Assembly: GCF_019049655.1 (NCBI RefSeq)
Contig: NZ_JAFMOX010000047.1
Span: forward strand, 1-64,000
Origin: Rahnella rivi
GTDB lineage: Bacteria > Pseudomonadota > Gammaproteobacteria > Enterobacterales > Enterobacteriaceae
Direction of reading: 5' to 3'
DNA: 64,000 nt
The position numbers and the translations under genes were made by a program. The notes under the pieces were generated by a model. The model was not told the origin of the DNA. It saw only the letters and a list, made by a program, of their open reading frames with translations, and searched no databases. Each line of letters begins with the position of its first letter. The stretch's first letter is position 1. Shown piece after piece: positions 9,548-32,251 of the stretch.

Positions 9548-9748
9548 TTATGAAGGGCAGTGTTGAATATTCGTAAAACACTCAACACTGCCCTCCAGAT
9601 AGCGCCCTTTTCCATTTTTTTCTTTGCGACGGTAACTGCCTTTTCCCTTCAGATTCTTTTCTATTCGCTGCTTAAAGAGCGGATCATGCAAAAGTGCTTG
9701 TAACGCATTTTCCTGAATAATGCCTTTTTGGTGCTTGTAGTTACTCAT
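9548..9748 (-). CDS. arfA: alternative ribosome-rescue factor ArfA
   Basis: Rescues ribosomes stalled on nonstop mRNA by recruiting RF2 when tmRNA is overwhelmed. It has 66 residues. The conserved N-terminal part (ALLHDPLF) and the basic KGKGSYRRK segment that enters the mRNA channel are present. The 3' end encodes a poorly conserved tail folded into a stable hairpin (9554-9594). In E. coli such a hairpin makes the arfA message itself nonstop, so ArfA accumulates only when trans-translation fails. Start supported by GAGGA. Confidence 0.92.
   Translation of the reverse strand: MSNYKHQKGIIQENALQALLHDPLFKQRIEKNLKGKGSYRRKEKNGKGRYLEGSVECFTNIQHCPS
9554..9594 (-). terminator. hairpin inside the arfA 3' coding end (nonstop-generating element)
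   Basis: Perfect 13-bp stem: 9554-9566 pairs with 9582-9594, with a 15-base loop. It ends only four bases from the arfA stop codon (9548-9550), so cleavage or termination here would truncate the message before the stop. This matches the RNase III/terminator element known in E. coli arfA. Confidence 0.8.
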
Positions 9749-9802
9749 AAATTCCTCAGTTTAATCATTAACTGCCTAAAATACCGCCGCATCATACTGC
9801 GT

Positions 9803-10243
9803 TCATTCTTCATGTGAAAGGGATTTCAATGTCACTTTTCCAGCCCCGTCCTCTAAAGCTTCGAGGATAGAACAGCTGATGCTTGAGTGTGATGAACCGC
9901 AGCACGCCTTGCTCAACCTCTGAAGCGATTCTTTCATGCGCTCAAGCTCCTTCAATTTGAGCTCAACTTCTGCAAGCCGCTCCTCAACAATCGACTTTGA
10001 TTCCTGGCAGGTATGATGAGCGGGGTCAATTCGAATCGACAGTAATTCTCTGATCGCTTCAAGAGTGAAGCCTGTTGATTTGGCGTACCGAATGAAGCGC
10101 AGTCTTTGCAGATCATTGTCATCATATTGACGATACCCCGAGCTGTCACGTTGTGCTGAACTCATCATTCCCTGCTTTTCATAGTAGCGAACAGTATCAT
10201 TCGAAACATTTGCGAGCCGGGCTAATTCGCCAATTTTAAACAT
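9803..10243 (-). CDS. zntR: Zn(II)-responsive MerR-family regulator ZntR
   Basis: Activates the zinc exporter gene zntA when zinc binds. It has 146 residues. An N-terminal winged helix (IGELARLANVSNDTVRYYE) is followed by the long dimerisation helix. The metal ligands of ZntR are conserved: C79, C114, C115 and C124, with H119 also present. zntA itself is not in the window. It starts two bases after yhdN, so the two are almost certainly cotranscribed. Confidence 0.93.
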   Translation of the reverse strand: MFKIGELARLANVSNDTVRYYEKQGMMSSAQRDSSGYRQYDDNDLQRLRFIRYAKSTGFTLEAIRELLSIRIDPAHHTCQESKSIVEERLAEVELKLKELERMKESLQRLSKACCGSSHSSISCSILEALEDGAGKVTLKSLSHEE

Positions 10244-10245
10244 GT

Positions 10246-10614
10246 TTACTCACCTTTAAATTTCCCTCTAATGGCGTCGTTATAACACCCATCAATAAAA
10301 TCTGTATTCATGCCCGACCGTTGCAATCTTAACTTGAGCAGTTGAAGGCGCTTCTCAATGACGCACAACTCTGGATCATTCGGCGCCAAGCATCTAAGCA
10401 TATGTTCTAACTCGAGAGCTTCCTTACGATCTTGCAACTCAGGAGGTAAATACCCCGCATTCTTGAGAATACGATAAGCAACCCGGAGTTCTGCAGGCAC
10501 CGCACTGTCATCATCTAAAACCAATGGCTTGCCTTTACCAGATAAGTTTTCGAACTCGCCTCTAGCACTCGCTTCTTTGATGTATTTTTCCACCCATTGA
10601 TCAACCAAAAACAT
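10246..10614 (-). CDS. yhdN: DUF1992 protein YhdN
   Basis: 122 residues, the same as E. coli YhdN, and related to the conserved domain of eukaryotic DNAJC28. Typical features are the start (VDQWVEKYIKEA), the FENLSGKGKPL motif, and LRVAYRILKNAG. Function unknown. It sits between rplQ and zntR as in E. coli. GAGG precedes the ATG. Confidence 0.9.
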   Translation of the reverse strand: MFLVDQWVEKYIKEASARGEFENLSGKGKPLVLDDDSAVPAELRVAYRILKNAGYLPPELQDRKEALELEHMLRCLAPNDPELCVIEKRLQLLKLRLQRSGMNTDFIDGCYNDAIRGKFKGE

Positions 10615-10727
10615 GGCAGAGCCTCGCCAACATTAAATGTGATTCATTAGTACAGAGTAGCGCGAAAACAAGGGTAATTCAGAATGGCGCAGAGAAAGAA
10701 ATTATGGAAGGGATAAATTTTAGATGT

Positions 10728-10755
10728 AAAAAAACCGGGCAAGCCCGGTTTTTTC
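10728..10755 (-). terminator. terminator of the alpha operon (after rplQ)
   Basis: Stem AACCGGG/CCCGGTT (10733-10739 with 10744-10750), loop CAAG, A-run on one side and T-run on the other. It is a canonical intrinsic terminator for leftward transcription leaving rplQ and could work in both directions. Confidence 0.85.
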
Positions 10756-10768
10756 ATGCATCTACAGA

Positions 10769-11182
<414 letters not shown>

Positions 11183-11198
11183 TTAACCTGTGATCCGG

Positions 11199-12188
11199 TT
11201 ACTCGTCAGCAATACTTGCTGGTGGCCAGTTTTCCAGGCGCATGCCTAGTGACAAACCACGGGACGCAAGTACGTCTTTGATCTCAGTAAGAGATTTTTT
11301 ACCCAGGTTAGGTGTTTTAAGTAACTCAACCTCGGTACGCTGTACCAGATCACCGATGTAGTGGATTGCTTCTGCTTTAAGGCAGTTAGCAGAGCGGACA
11401 GTCAATTCCAGATCGTCAACAGGGCGCAGCAGGATTGGATCGAATTCCGGCTTCTCTTCTTTGACTTCCGGTTGACGTACATCACGTAAATCAACGAAAG
11501 CTTCAAGTTGTTCAGCAAGAATGGTTGCCGCACGACGGATCGCCTCTTCAGGATCGATCGTACCGTTGGTTTCCATTTCGATAACCAGCTTGTCCAAATC
11601 AGTACGCTGTTCTACACGCGCTGCTTCAACATTGTAGGCAATTCGCTCTACAGGGCTGTAGCATGCATCTACTAACAGACGACCAATTGGGCGCTCATCT
11701 TCTTCCGAATGAATTCGGGCAGACGCCGGTACATATCCACGACCACGTTGAACTTTGATGCGCATGCTAATAGCTGCGTTCTCATCGGTCAGATGGCAGA
11801 TGACATGTTGCGGCTTGACGATTTCGACATCACCATCATGGGTAATGTCGGCTGCAGTCACAGGGCCAATGCCAGACTTATTCAGGGTAAGAATAACTTC
11901 ATCTTTCCCTTGAACTCTCACCGCCAGCCCTTTCAGGTTGAGCAGGATCTCCAGGATATCTTCCTGTACGCCTTCTTTGGTGCTGTACTCATGCAGTACA
12001 CCATCAATCTCAACCTCGGTCACCGCGCAACCCGGCATGGATGAAAGCAGAATACGGCGCAGTGCGTTGCCTAAAGTATGGCCAAAGCCACGTTCTAAAG
12101 GCTCAAGGGTCACCTTGGCGTGCGTCGAACTGACTTGCTCGATATCTACCAGGCGCGGTTTTAGAAACTCTGTCACAGAACCCTGCAT
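11199..12188 (-). CDS. rpoA: RNA polymerase alpha subunit
   Basis: 329 residues, identical in length to E. coli. The N-terminal domain (1-235) dimerises and scaffolds beta and beta'. A flexible linker follows, then the C-terminal domain (250-329), which binds UP elements and activators such as CRP through conserved residues (the R265 region, [20 protein letters not shown]). It lies between rpsD and rplQ in the alpha operon. Confidence 0.98.
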
Positions 12189-12213
12189 TGTGTCCTCTCT
12201 TTGGTACTAAGCT

Positions 12214-12852
<639 letters not shown>

Positions 12853-12864
12853 CTAAAAGCAGCG

Positions 12865-13254
<390 letters not shown>

Positions 13255-13271
13255 TTATTCAATCACCCCGA

Positions 13272-13628
13272 TTATTTCTTGATCGGTTTACGCGGACCCT
13301 TACGGGTACGTGCGTTAGTCTTGGTACGCTGACCGCGTACTGGAAGACCACGACGATGACGCAAACCACGATAAGTTCCAAGGTCCATAAGACGCTTGAT
13401 GCTCAGGGTGACTTCACGACGCAGATCACCTTCAACAATGAACTTGGCAACTTCGTCACGCAGTTTTTCGATTTGCTCTTCAGACAGCTCACTGATCTTA
13501 ACATTTTCAGCAATACCGGATGCAGCACAGATAGACTGTGAGCGGGTTTTACCGATGCCGTAGATCGAAGTTAATGCGATCACGGTATGTTTCTGATCAG
13601 GAATGTTAATGCCTGCTATACGGGCCAC
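13272..13628 (-). CDS. rpsM: 30S ribosomal protein S13
   Basis: 118 residues, at the head of the 30S subunit contacting the 50S and P-site tRNA. It has the helix-two-turn-helix region YGIGKTRSQ and the basic tail RTRKGPRKP. The start codon is GTG (13626-13628), as in E. coli, where S4 binding to the leader traps the ribosome at this start. It is the first gene of the alpha operon. Confidence 0.98.
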   Translation of the reverse strand: MARIAGINIPDQKHTVIALTSIYGIGKTRSQSICAASGIAENVKISELSEEQIEKLRDEVAKFIVEGDLRREVTLSIKRLMDLGTYRGLRHRRGLPVRGQRTKTNARTRKGPRKPIKK

Positions 13629-13701
13629 TATGCACTCCTACTATTTATATACGGCAATACCATTCTGAAAAGCCCGTTTTCAGGATACTCAAATAGTATT
13701 G
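13629..13701 (-). promoter_or_regulatory. alpha operon leader with S4 pseudoknot elements
   Basis: Upstream of the rpsM GTG the minus strand has nested pairings: CTGAAAA/TTTTCAG (13665-13671 with 13677-13683) inside CAATAC/GTATTG (13655-13660 with 13696-13701). The RBS-bearing segment TAGGAGTGCATA follows. This matches the known alpha-operon pseudoknot to which S4 binds to repress rpsM-rpsK-rpsD-rplQ. The pseudoknot tertiary pairing itself is inferred. Confidence 0.75.
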
Positions 13702-13709
13702 CTGCTTAC

Positions 13710-13742
13710 ATACAAAAGATTGGCTGGCTAATCTAGCCAGCT
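13710..13742 (-). terminator. hairpin downstream of rpmJ, end of the spc operon
   Basis: GCTGGCTA (13723-13730), three-base loop, TAGCCAGC (13734-13741), followed leftward by AATCTTTTG. It has a stable stem and modest T-run, and lies between rpmJ and the alpha leader. Probably a partial terminator between spc and alpha. Confidence 0.6.
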
Positions 13743-13776
13743 CAACCCAACTTTGCAAGAAAAATATGCGAGATAA

Positions 13777-13926
<150 letters not shown>

Positions 13927-15258
13927 TTAGCGGTTGTAGCCTTTCAGGTTTGCTTTCTTCAATGCAGACTCGTACTGACTTGACATCATCAGAGTTTGCA
14001 CTTGAGCCATAAAGTCCATAATGACAACGACTACGATGAGTAGAGAAGTACCACCAAAGTAGAATGGAACTTTCATCGCGTCACGCATGAACTCCGGGAT
14101 AAGGCAGATAAAAGTAATATACATCGCACCAATTAAGGTTAAGCGAGTCATTACTTTATCGATGTACTTCGCCGTTTGCTCTCCCGGACGAATTCCTGGT
14201 ACAAATGCACCGGACTTCTTCAGGTTATCTGCTGTCTCACGCGGGTTGAACACCAGCGCAGTATAAAAGAAACAGAAGAAGATGATTGCAGTCGCATAGA
14301 GTAACACATAAAGCGGTTGTCCAGGCTGCAAATACAGCGAAATCGTAGTCAGCCAGTTCCAACCAGTCCCGCCCCCAAACCATGATGCAATCGTGGCTGG
14401 GAACAGAATTATGCTGGAAGCGAAGATTGCAGGGATAACCCCAGCCATATTCACTTTCAACGGTAAGTGCGTGCTCTGTGCTGCATAAACACGACGACCT
14501 TGTTGGCGTTTAGCGTAGTTAACGACAATACGACGTTGGCCACGTTCAACAAACACCACAAAGAAAGTCACTGCAAACACTAAAACTGCAACCAACAGCA
14601 ACAGGAGGAAGTGCAGGTCGCCTTGCCGAGCTTGTTCGATAGTATGGGCAACTGCTGGCGGGAGACCCGCTACGATACCTGCAAAGATAATGATTGAAAT
14701 ACCGTTACCGATACCTCGTTCAGTAATCTGTTCACCCAGCCACATCAGGAACATTGTCCCGGTAACTAAGCTCACTACTGCAGTAAAGTAGAACGCAAAG
14801 CCTGGATTTAACACCAAGCCCTGCATACCAGGCATATTCGGAAGACCGGTAGCAATACCGATCGACTGAAACACTGCCAATACCAGCGTACCGTAGCGGG
14901 TATACTGACTAATCTTACGACGGCCAGCCTCCCCTTCTTTCTTAATTTCTGCTAACGCCGGATGAACCACCGTTAAGAGCTGGATAATAATCGATGCCGA
15001 AATGTACGGCATGATTCCCAGAGCAAAGATAGAAGCACGGCTAAGAGCACCACCAGAGAACATGTTAAACATTTCAATGATGGTGCCTCTTTGCTGTTCG
15101 AGCAATTTGGCAAGTACAGTGGCATCAATACCAGGGATCGGAATAAAAGAGCCGATACGGAAAACAATCAACGCACCGATAACAAACAAAAGTCTGCGCT
15201 TCAGTTCGCCTAGTCCACCCTTGGCACTTTGGAAATCTAACCCCGGTTGCTTAGCCAT
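13927..15258 (-). CDS. secY: preprotein translocase subunit SecY
   Basis: 443 residues, the same as E. coli. It is the pore subunit of the SecYEG inner-membrane channel, with ten predicted membrane segments. The plug and lateral-gate regions are conserved ([11 protein letters not shown] early; cytoplasmic C4-C5 loops with [11 protein letters not shown] and [13 protein letters not shown] that contact SecA and ribosomes). It lies between rplO and rpmJ, coupling secretion to ribosomal protein expression. Confidence 0.98.
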   Translation of the reverse strand: MAKQPGLDFQSAKGGLGELKRRLLFVIGALIVFRIGSFIPIPGIDATVLAKLLEQQRGTIIEMFNMFSGGALSRASIFALGIMPYISASIIIQLLTVVHPALAEIKKEGEAGRRKISQYTRYGTLVLAVFQSIGIATGLPNMPGMQGLVLNPGFAFYFTAVVSLVTGTMFLMWLGEQITERGIGNGISIIIFAGIVAGLPPAVAHTIEQARQGDLHFLLLLLVAVLVFAVTFFVVFVERGQRRIVVNYAKRQQGRRVYAAQSTHLPLKVNMAGVIPAIFASSIILFPATIASWFGGGTGWNWLTTISLYLQPGQPLYVLLYATAIIFFCFFYTALVFNPRETADNLKKSGAFVPGIRPGEQTAKYIDKVMTRLTLIGAMYITFICLIPEFMRDAMKVPFYFGGTSLLIVVVVIMDFMAQVQTLMMSSQYESALKKANLKGYNR

Positions 15259-15265
15259 CTGCTAC

Positions 15266-15700
15266 TTATTCCTCAATTTTACCGCCAGCAGCTTCGATAG
15301 CAACACGAGCGCCTTTGGTGACACGCAAACCACGCAGAGTTACCGCACGACCGACTTCGCCTGAAAGGATTACTTTCGCGAATTCAATCTGGATACCAAC
15401 TACGTTAGCGGCTTTCAGCGCGTTCAGGTCGATCACGTCGCCTTCCACCAGAGCCAGTTCAGACAGACGAACTTCTGCCGTGATCATAGCTTTGCGGGAG
15501 GTGAAGCCGAATTTCGGCAAACGACGATATAAAGGCATCTGACCACCTTCAAAACCACGACGTACGCCACCGCCAGAACGTGAGTTCTGACCTTTGTGAC
15601 CACGACCAGCGGTTTTACCCAGGCCAGAACCAATACCACGACCTACACGCTTAGGCGCTTGTTTGGCACCATCAGCCGGAGACAGAGTATTTAAACGCAT
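15266..15700 (-). CDS. rplO: 50S ribosomal protein L15
   Basis: 144 residues. The glycine- and arginine-rich N-terminal extension ([20 protein letters not shown]) threads into 23S rRNA; a globular C-terminal half follows. It starts three bases after the rpmD stop and is followed closely by secY. Confidence 0.98.
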   Translation of the reverse strand: MRLNTLSPADGAKQAPKRVGRGIGSGLGKTAGRGHKGQNSRSGGGVRRGFEGGQMPLYRRLPKFGFTSRKAMITAEVRLSELALVEGDVIDLNALKAANVVGIQIEFAKVILSGEVGRAVTLRGLRVTKGARVAIEAAGGKIEE

Positions 15701-15703
15701 CTC

Positions 15704-16767
<1,064 letters not shown>

Positions 16768-17301
16768 TTACTTCTTCTTAGCCTCTTTGGTACGCACGAC
16801 TTCGTCGGCGTAACGGACACCCTTGCCTTTATAAGGCTCAGGACGACGGTAGGCACGTAAATCCGCAGCAACCTGACCAATGACTTGTTTATCAGCGCCT
16901 TTCAGCACGATTTCAGTCTGGGTAGGACATTCTGCAGTAACGCCTTCCGGCAGTTGGTGCTCGACTGGGTGAGAGAAGCCTAAGGCCAAATTCACCACAT
17001 TGCCTTTAACAGCAGCACGATAACCAACACCTACCAATTGAAGCTTTTTAGTGAAGCCGTCGGTAACACCTATAACCATAGAGTTCAACAGTGCACGAGT
17101 GGTACCCGCTTGGGCCCAGCCGTCTACAAAACCTTCGTTCGGACCGAAGGTCAGTGTATTTTCTTCCTGTTTAACTACAACGGCGTCATGGATAGTACGT
17201 GACAGCTCGCCGTTTTTACCCTTAATCGAAATAACCTGACCGTTGAGTTTTACCTCTACGCCGGCAGGAATGACGACGGGTGCTTTTGCAACACGAGACA
17301 T
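16768..17301 (-). CDS. rplF: 50S ribosomal protein L6
   Basis: 177 residues, two tandem L6 folds, near the GTPase-associated centre and sarcin-ricin loop. The C-terminal signature [13 protein letters not shown] is present. It lies between rpsH and rplR in the spc operon. Confidence 0.98.
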   Translation of the reverse strand: MSRVAKAPVVIPAGVEVKLNGQVISIKGKNGELSRTIHDAVVVKQEENTLTFGPNEGFVDGWAQAGTTRALLNSMVIGVTDGFTKKLQLVGVGYRAAVKGNVVNLALGFSHPVEHQLPEGVTAECPTQTEIVLKGADKQVIGQVAADLRAYRRPEPYKGKGVRYADEVVRTKEAKKK

Positions 17302-17314
17302 GCTTTCCTCCCGA

Positions 17315-17713
<399 letters not shown>

Positions 17714-17740
17714 TTACTCCCGTGATTCAATTGGTGACAA

Positions 17741-19323
<1,583 letters not shown>

Positions 19324-19391
19324 CTAATGTCAACTACAACTTAGGACCCAGGATAGGTCATTAAGAAATCCCCACAATATGAGGGCGCGGC

Positions 19392-19420
19392 ATTATAACA
19401 CCGGTTCCCGATTATGGGTA
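19392..19420 (-). promoter_or_regulatory. spc operon promoter
   Basis: Minus strand -10 TATAAT (19392-19397) with a poor -35 (TACCCA, 19415-19420) at 17 bases. The -10 context and the noncanonical upstream box are those of the E. coli spc promoter. It lies between the S10-operon terminator and rplN. Confidence 0.75.
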
Positions 19421-19421
19421 G

Positions 19422-19458
19422 AAAAAATAAACGGCCCACGTACATGAGCCGTTTATTT
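19422..19458 (-). terminator. S10 operon terminator (after rpsQ)
   Basis: Stem of 11 bp (19425-19435 with 19448-19458) with the A/T-rich base giving a T-run on the minus strand. It sits 23 bases beyond the rpsQ stop and just before the spc promoter. Confidence 0.85.
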
Positions 19459-19480
19459 GTTTTTGAGAAGCGCTACTGTA

Positions 19481-21406
<1,926 letters not shown>

Positions 21407-21411
21407 CTACC

Positions 21412-21693
<282 letters not shown>

Positions 21694-21704
21694 TTATCCT
21701 CTAA

Positions 21705-22535
<831 letters not shown>

Positions 22536-22548
22536 TTACTCCTCCGAC

Positions 22549-24111
<1,563 letters not shown>

Positions 24112-24130
24112 TCAATCGTCAATGACCTGA

Positions 24131-24620
<490 letters not shown>

Positions 24621-24625
24621 CGCGC

Positions 24626-24653
24626 ATTATACGTAAACCGTCAGATTAAGCAA
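24626..24653 (-). promoter_or_regulatory. S10 operon promoter
   Basis: Minus strand -35 TTGCTT (24648-24653) and -10 TATAAT (24626-24631) with a 16-base spacer, followed by a GC-rich GCGCGGG discriminator typical of stringently controlled promoters. It lies directly upstream of the leader. Confidence 0.8.
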
Positions 24654-24868
24654 CTGCCAATCCAGAGAATGTGTGTTTATTTTGCGCGCCCTCTTTGCGC
24701 TGTTCATCCTGCATCACACTCAATAATGTCCCGCATCAATAGTTATCAGCGGTCATATCAATGTCGTAATGCATTCATAGTTAACAATGAATTCTCTAGA
24801 CCCCTGGCTACCGTTTATCCACTATCTGCCCTGGTAAATCTCATAGCATTAGGAAAGCGGGGGCAATC

Positions 24869-25693
24869 ATGGCGGAACTTCTACAAAATATAATCAAGTC
24901 TGGCAGTTTACTTTCTTTCGCTATTCATGCCTCATCTTTGATGTTCGGCGCAATTTTTGGCAGCGCTTTAACGATCACCACACACCGACTTCACCTCGCA
25001 AATAACTCGAACGACGATTTGCAACCGAGTGCCGATACATTCAGGCTGGCACCGCATCGCCCCATAACAAAATCAGGTCTTCGAGCCAGACGCTCCATAA
25101 GATTGTCCAACTGCCCATTTTTCATCGGGCTCTGCATTTTCCTTCAGGAGTCGAGATCTAAGCGTGTTTTACTTAATGGAGGAGCTTGCGGAATACTGTT
25201 GCTTGGGGTTTCTTTTACCCTCCCCTTCTCATTAGCCCTTTTATCAATCTTGTGGTTCACGGGGTTTCTTCTGATTCTGAGCATGATCGACTATTACACC
25301 CTCAGGCTGCCAGATGCACTGACTCAACCTTTATTGTGGTCCGGCTTACTGATAAGTGTGTCTGGGGTGGGAATATCACCGGAGTCCGCCATATGCGGAT
25401 CGGTATGTGGATATATGTCTTTATGGGGACTTTATTGGTTGTTCAGGTTTTTTTCGGGAAAGGAAGGCGTTGGATATGGCGACTTTAAACTGCTTGCAGC
25501 TATCGGAGCCTGGACAGGGTGGGAGGCGCTGCCTCTTGTCTGTACTCTGGCCGCATGTTCGGGAATAGTATTTTCGATATTTTGGAAAAAAAATGGGGGC
25601 GCTGAAAAGCAAATACCTTTTGGTCCGAGCCTTTCAGCCGCAGGCTTTCTTATCTACACCAGCCAGAAAAGTGAAATGCTCTGGCTGATGTAA
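24869..25693 (+). CDS. gspO: type 4 prepilin peptidase-like protein (GspO/HofD)
   Basis: A 274-residue polytopic membrane protein of the A24 aspartyl peptidase family, which cleaves prepilins and pseudopilins of type II secretion and type IV pili. Both catalytic aspartates are present: D141 in DYYTLRLPD and D205 in GYGDFKLL, plus IPFGPSLS near the end. The N-terminal cytoplasmic loop lacks the zinc-binding CxxC pairs usual for the N-methylation half, as in E. coli GspO. No other gsp or pil gene is nearby, so its substrates must be encoded elsewhere or it is a remnant. It sits between rpsJ and bfr, the same locus as E. coli gspO. Start supported by GGGGG. Confidence 0.85.
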   Translation: MAELLQNIIKSGSLLSFAIHASSLMFGAIFGSALTITTHRLHLANNSNDDLQPSADTFRLAPHRPITKSGLRARRSIRLSNCPFFIGLCIFLQESRSKRVLLNGGACGILLLGVSFTLPFSLALLSILWFTGFLLILSMIDYYTLRLPDALTQPLLWSGLLISVSGVGISPESAICGSVCGYMSLWGLYWLFRFFSGKEGVGYGDFKLLAAIGAWTGWEALPLVCTLAACSGIVFSIFWKKNGGAEKQIPFGPSLSAAGFLIYTSQKSEMLWLM

Positions 25694-25718
25694 TATTCTT
25701 GGGTTCTACTCAAGACCG

Positions 25719-26198
25719 TTACTGTGATTCTTCTTTCAATTGCGACTGAATATAGTTTTGCAGTCCGATGCGTCCAATCAACTCGATCTCTGTTTCCAGC
25801 CAGTCGATGTGATGCTCCTCATCGGCCAGAATGGTGATCATCATATCGCGGCTGACGTAATCATGGACGGAGTCTGCATATGAAATAGCCTCACGCAGAT
25901 CTTTCGCACCTTCTAATTCCAGAAGCAAATCTGACTTCAGCATCTCTTCAACATCTTCACCAATGTTGAGTTTGCCTAAATCCTGCAAATTTGGTAGCCC
26001 TTCAAGGAACAAGATACGCTCAATGTAGATATCAGCATGTTTCATTTCGTCTATCGATTCATGATACTCGATACCATTAAGACGCATCAGCCCCCAGTTT
26101 TTGAACATACGCGCATGCAAAAAATACTGATTGATAGCAACCAGTTCATTTCCAAGAAGTTTATTGAGGTGTGCAATGACTTTTTTATCGCCTTTCAT
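25719..26198 (-). CDS. bfr: bacterioferritin
   Basis: Stores iron as a 24-mer that binds haem between subunit pairs. It has 159 residues. The ferroxidase ligands E18, E51, H54, E94, E127 and H130 and the haem ligand M52 are all present at the canonical positions. GGAGG precedes the ATG. It is downstream of bfd, whose product releases the stored iron, and is convergent with gspO. Confidence 0.97.
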   Translation of the reverse strand: MKGDKKVIAHLNKLLGNELVAINQYFLHARMFKNWGLMRLNGIEYHESIDEMKHADIYIERILFLEGLPNLQDLGKLNIGEDVEEMLKSDLLLELEGAKDLREAISYADSVHDYVSRDMMITILADEEHHIDWLETEIELIGRIGLQNYIQSQLKEESQ

Positions 26199-26283
26199 AG
26201 GTAACTCCTCCGTTCCGGTATCTAAAGCGTAGATCCGGTACAGGGTAAGTCAAAAAAAAGGCACACTTTTTAACGAAGTATTT

Positions 26284-26478
26284 TTACGCGATGTTTTTGA
26301 ACTCGGGAATTTGCTGCAACTCATCTTCCATTATCTGACGTGCTGCGCGTACACATTTGCCACATTGAGTCCCGACCGGCACAAAATTCCTGAGCTGTTG
26401 AAACGTTTGAGGCTGGTAACGTCTTACTGCCTGTCTGATTGTTTTATCACTGACTGAATTACACAAACACACGTACAT
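26284..26478 (-). CDS. bfd: bacterioferritin-associated ferredoxin
   Basis: A [2Fe-2S] protein that reduces the bacterioferritin core to mobilise iron. It has 64 residues from the ATG ending at 26478; an in-frame ATG at 26496 would add six residues not seen in the family. Cluster ligands are C4, C6, C39 and C42 (YVCLCN and GTQCGKC). A good Fur box lies about 45 bases upstream, which fits induction under iron starvation. Confidence 0.96.
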   Translation of the reverse strand: MYVCLCNSVSDKTIRQAVRRYQPQTFQQLRNFVPVGTQCGKCVRAARQIMEDELQQIPEFKNIA

Positions 26479-26520
26479 ATAAACCACACCTCGCATATAA
26501 CTTCCTTTAACTTTAAATGA

Positions 26521-26535
26521 GAATGGTTATTATTG
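26521..26535 (-). promoter_or_regulatory. Fur box upstream of bfd
   Basis: Minus strand ATAATAACCATTCTC matches 12 of 15 positions of the 3' part of the 19-bp Fur consensus. Its place upstream of bfd is as known in E. coli. Confidence 0.65.
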
Positions 26536-26576
26536 CAAATGTGGTGCGTATACTTTTGACTCATTTTCAGGCAATA

Positions 26577-26605
26577 AAAAAGGGTGCCGAAGCACCCTCT
26601 TTTTT
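26577..26605 (-). terminator. str operon terminator (after tufA)
   Basis: Stem AGGGTGC/GCACCCT (26581-26587 with 26592-26598), CGAA tetraloop, flanked by an A-run and a T-run. It lies 19 bases past the tufA stop and is probably bidirectional. Confidence 0.9.
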
Positions 26606-26623
26606 GCTCTTAATTATCAGCGA

Positions 26624-27853
<1,230 letters not shown>

Positions 27854-27879
27854 GGGATCATTGTGTTTAAAACTGTGGC

Positions 27880-30003
<2,124 letters not shown>

Positions 30004-30033
30004 CTATAACTAGGACGTTCAAGTTCGGTTAAG

Positions 30034-30067
30034 CCAAGCGGGTTGGCTTCTTGAAGCGCCCGCTTGG
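30034..30067 (-). other. hairpin in the rpsG-fusA gap
   Basis: CCAAGCGGG (30034-30042) pairs perfectly with CCCGCTTGG (30059-30067), with a 16-base loop and no T-run. It lies 23 bases downstream of rpsG. An mRNA stability or processing role is possible. Confidence 0.45.
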
Positions 30068-30090
30068 TTAGCATAACTACAGCGAAGTGA

Positions 30091-30652
<562 letters not shown>

Positions 30653-30657
30653 AACCA

Positions 30658-31116
<459 letters not shown>

Positions 31117-31123
31117 ACGCAGA

Positions 31124-31152
31124 ATTTTAGAGCTGACCTTGGAGGGTGTCAA
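31124..31152 (-). promoter_or_regulatory. str operon promoter
   Basis: Minus strand -35 TTGACA (31147-31152) and -10 TAAAAT (31124-31129) with a 17-base spacer, about 115 bases upstream of rpsL. It is close to the consensus and matches the known str promoter. Confidence 0.85.
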
Positions 31153-31175
31153 GAAATATACAGCACATCATAGAT

Positions 31176-31463
31176 TCACCAAGCGGTTTGCTGGGCATGT
31201 TTCTCCGTCAGCGCGACGAAACCAGTATAGTCGATCAGGGTAATATTGTGTGATATTTGACCAACCAATCCTCTGGCGGCCAAATCCTCGCTTAGCACAT
31301 AGACACTTTGTACATGCTGAAAAAGCAGCTCGCACGCCTCACTGCCTTCGAGGGAAGCCAGCACACCATCTTGCATCAACAGCAGGGCATCATCCTGAGT
31401 CACCAGTTTAACAAGCAGCGGGAAATCACAGTGTTGCGGGGAACGGGCAAGAGTAAAAAGCAT
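31176..31463 (-). CDS. tusB: sulfurtransferase complex subunit TusB
   Basis: 95 residues. It forms the TusBCD heterohexamer that relays sulfur from TusA to TusE and MnmA for 2-thiouridine at the wobble position of tRNA Lys, Glu and Gln. It follows tusC by 13 bases. Of the three subunits only TusD has the active cysteine. It ends just upstream of the str promoter. Confidence 0.94.
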   Translation of the reverse strand: MLFTLARSPQHCDFPLLVKLVTQDDALLLMQDGVLASLEGSEACELLFQHVQSVYVLSEDLAARGLVGQISHNITLIDYTGFVALTEKHAQQTAW

Positions 31464-31476
31464 CGGAATTCCTGAT

Positions 31477-31836
31477 TCAGAAAGTCAGCACCACATCATA
31501 TTCAGCCAGTTGGCGACGGATTTCGGCGACAGACAGCGGCGCAACATCCAGCACCCAATCCTGCGTAACAGACAATCCTCTTGCTTTTAAAGATGCCGAA
31601 CAGACATAGCACTGATCGACGTCGTAAAGCGATAACACGCCAAATGTCGCGATATAATTGCGCGCTAATATTTTTTCGGGCTGCTGGCCTGGGATCAGCT
31701 GAAACACACCATCCGCCATGAAAAAGACGCCAATGTCTTCGGTCAGGGCAGAAGTTGCCAGCAATGCATCAAGACCTTCGCGACCGGCAGATGTACCGTG
31801 AGGTCCCTGCGTGAAAATAAACGCCACCTTCTTCAT
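31477..31836 (-). CDS. tusC: sulfurtransferase complex subunit TusC
   Basis: 119 residues of the DsrE/F fold, starting KKVAFIF with the conserved [20 protein letters not shown] stretch. I choose the ATG ending at 31836 to match the E. coli length. A GTG at 31857, immediately after the tusD stop, would give 126 residues. Structural partner of TusD and TusB. Confidence 0.92.
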   Translation of the reverse strand: MKKVAFIFTQGPHGTSAGREGLDALLATSALTEDIGVFFMADGVFQLIPGQQPEKILARNYIATFGVLSLYDVDQCYVCSASLKARGLSVTQDWVLDVAPLSVAEIRRQLAEYDVVLTF

Positions 31837-31858
31837 CGTTGTTTTCCGCTCAGACACA

Positions 31859-32251
31859 TCAGAATTGCACCATACGATCGCAGGTCAGTGACGCTTCTGC
31901 GAGACTGCCCAATCCGGTGAGGTTGAAGCCGGGTTGCAGGTTGGTCTGACCATGCCCCTGATTATGCGCTTCCGTTTCATCGATCACTCCCCGACGCAAT
32001 GCCGCAGCAATGCATACATTGAGCGCAACCTGATGATCGGCCGCCATTCTTTGCCATGAACGAACCAAATCGAATTCATCGGAGGCCGGGGCAGAAAGCA
32101 AATTGCCGTTCAACACTCCATCCCGATAGAAAAACACGCTGTCGAGTTGATGACCGCTGGCGATCAAAGCCAGCGCAAACTGATAAGCGGCGCTGGCTTG
32201 TTGTGTTCCATAAGCCGGGCCGGTCACCAGGAGGCAATAACGCAGTTTCAA
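31859..32251 (-). CDS. tusD: sulfurtransferase complex subunit TusD
   Basis: 130 residues, the catalytic subunit that accepts persulfide sulfur from TusA. The active cysteine is C80 in [14 protein letters not shown] (C78 in E. coli). Motif [11 protein letters not shown] is present at the N-terminus. The start codon is TTG at 32251-32249, overlapping the yheO stop in TTGA; no ATG or GTG is available near the homologous start. This coupling should tie tusDCB translation to yheO. Confidence 0.92.
   Translation of the reverse strand: MKLRYCLLVTGPAYGTQQASAAYQFALALIASGHQLDSVFFYRDGVLNGNLLSAPASDEFDLVRSWQRMAADHQVALNVCIAAALRRGVIDETEAHNQGHGQTNLQPGFNLTGLGSLAEASLTCDRMVQF

Noticed and set aside
24654-24868. 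Possible small gene or RNA between the S10 promoter and gspO
   Set aside because: The 74-residue frame at 24669-24893 overlaps the gspO start and has no family-like sequence; no hairpin or promoter stands out.
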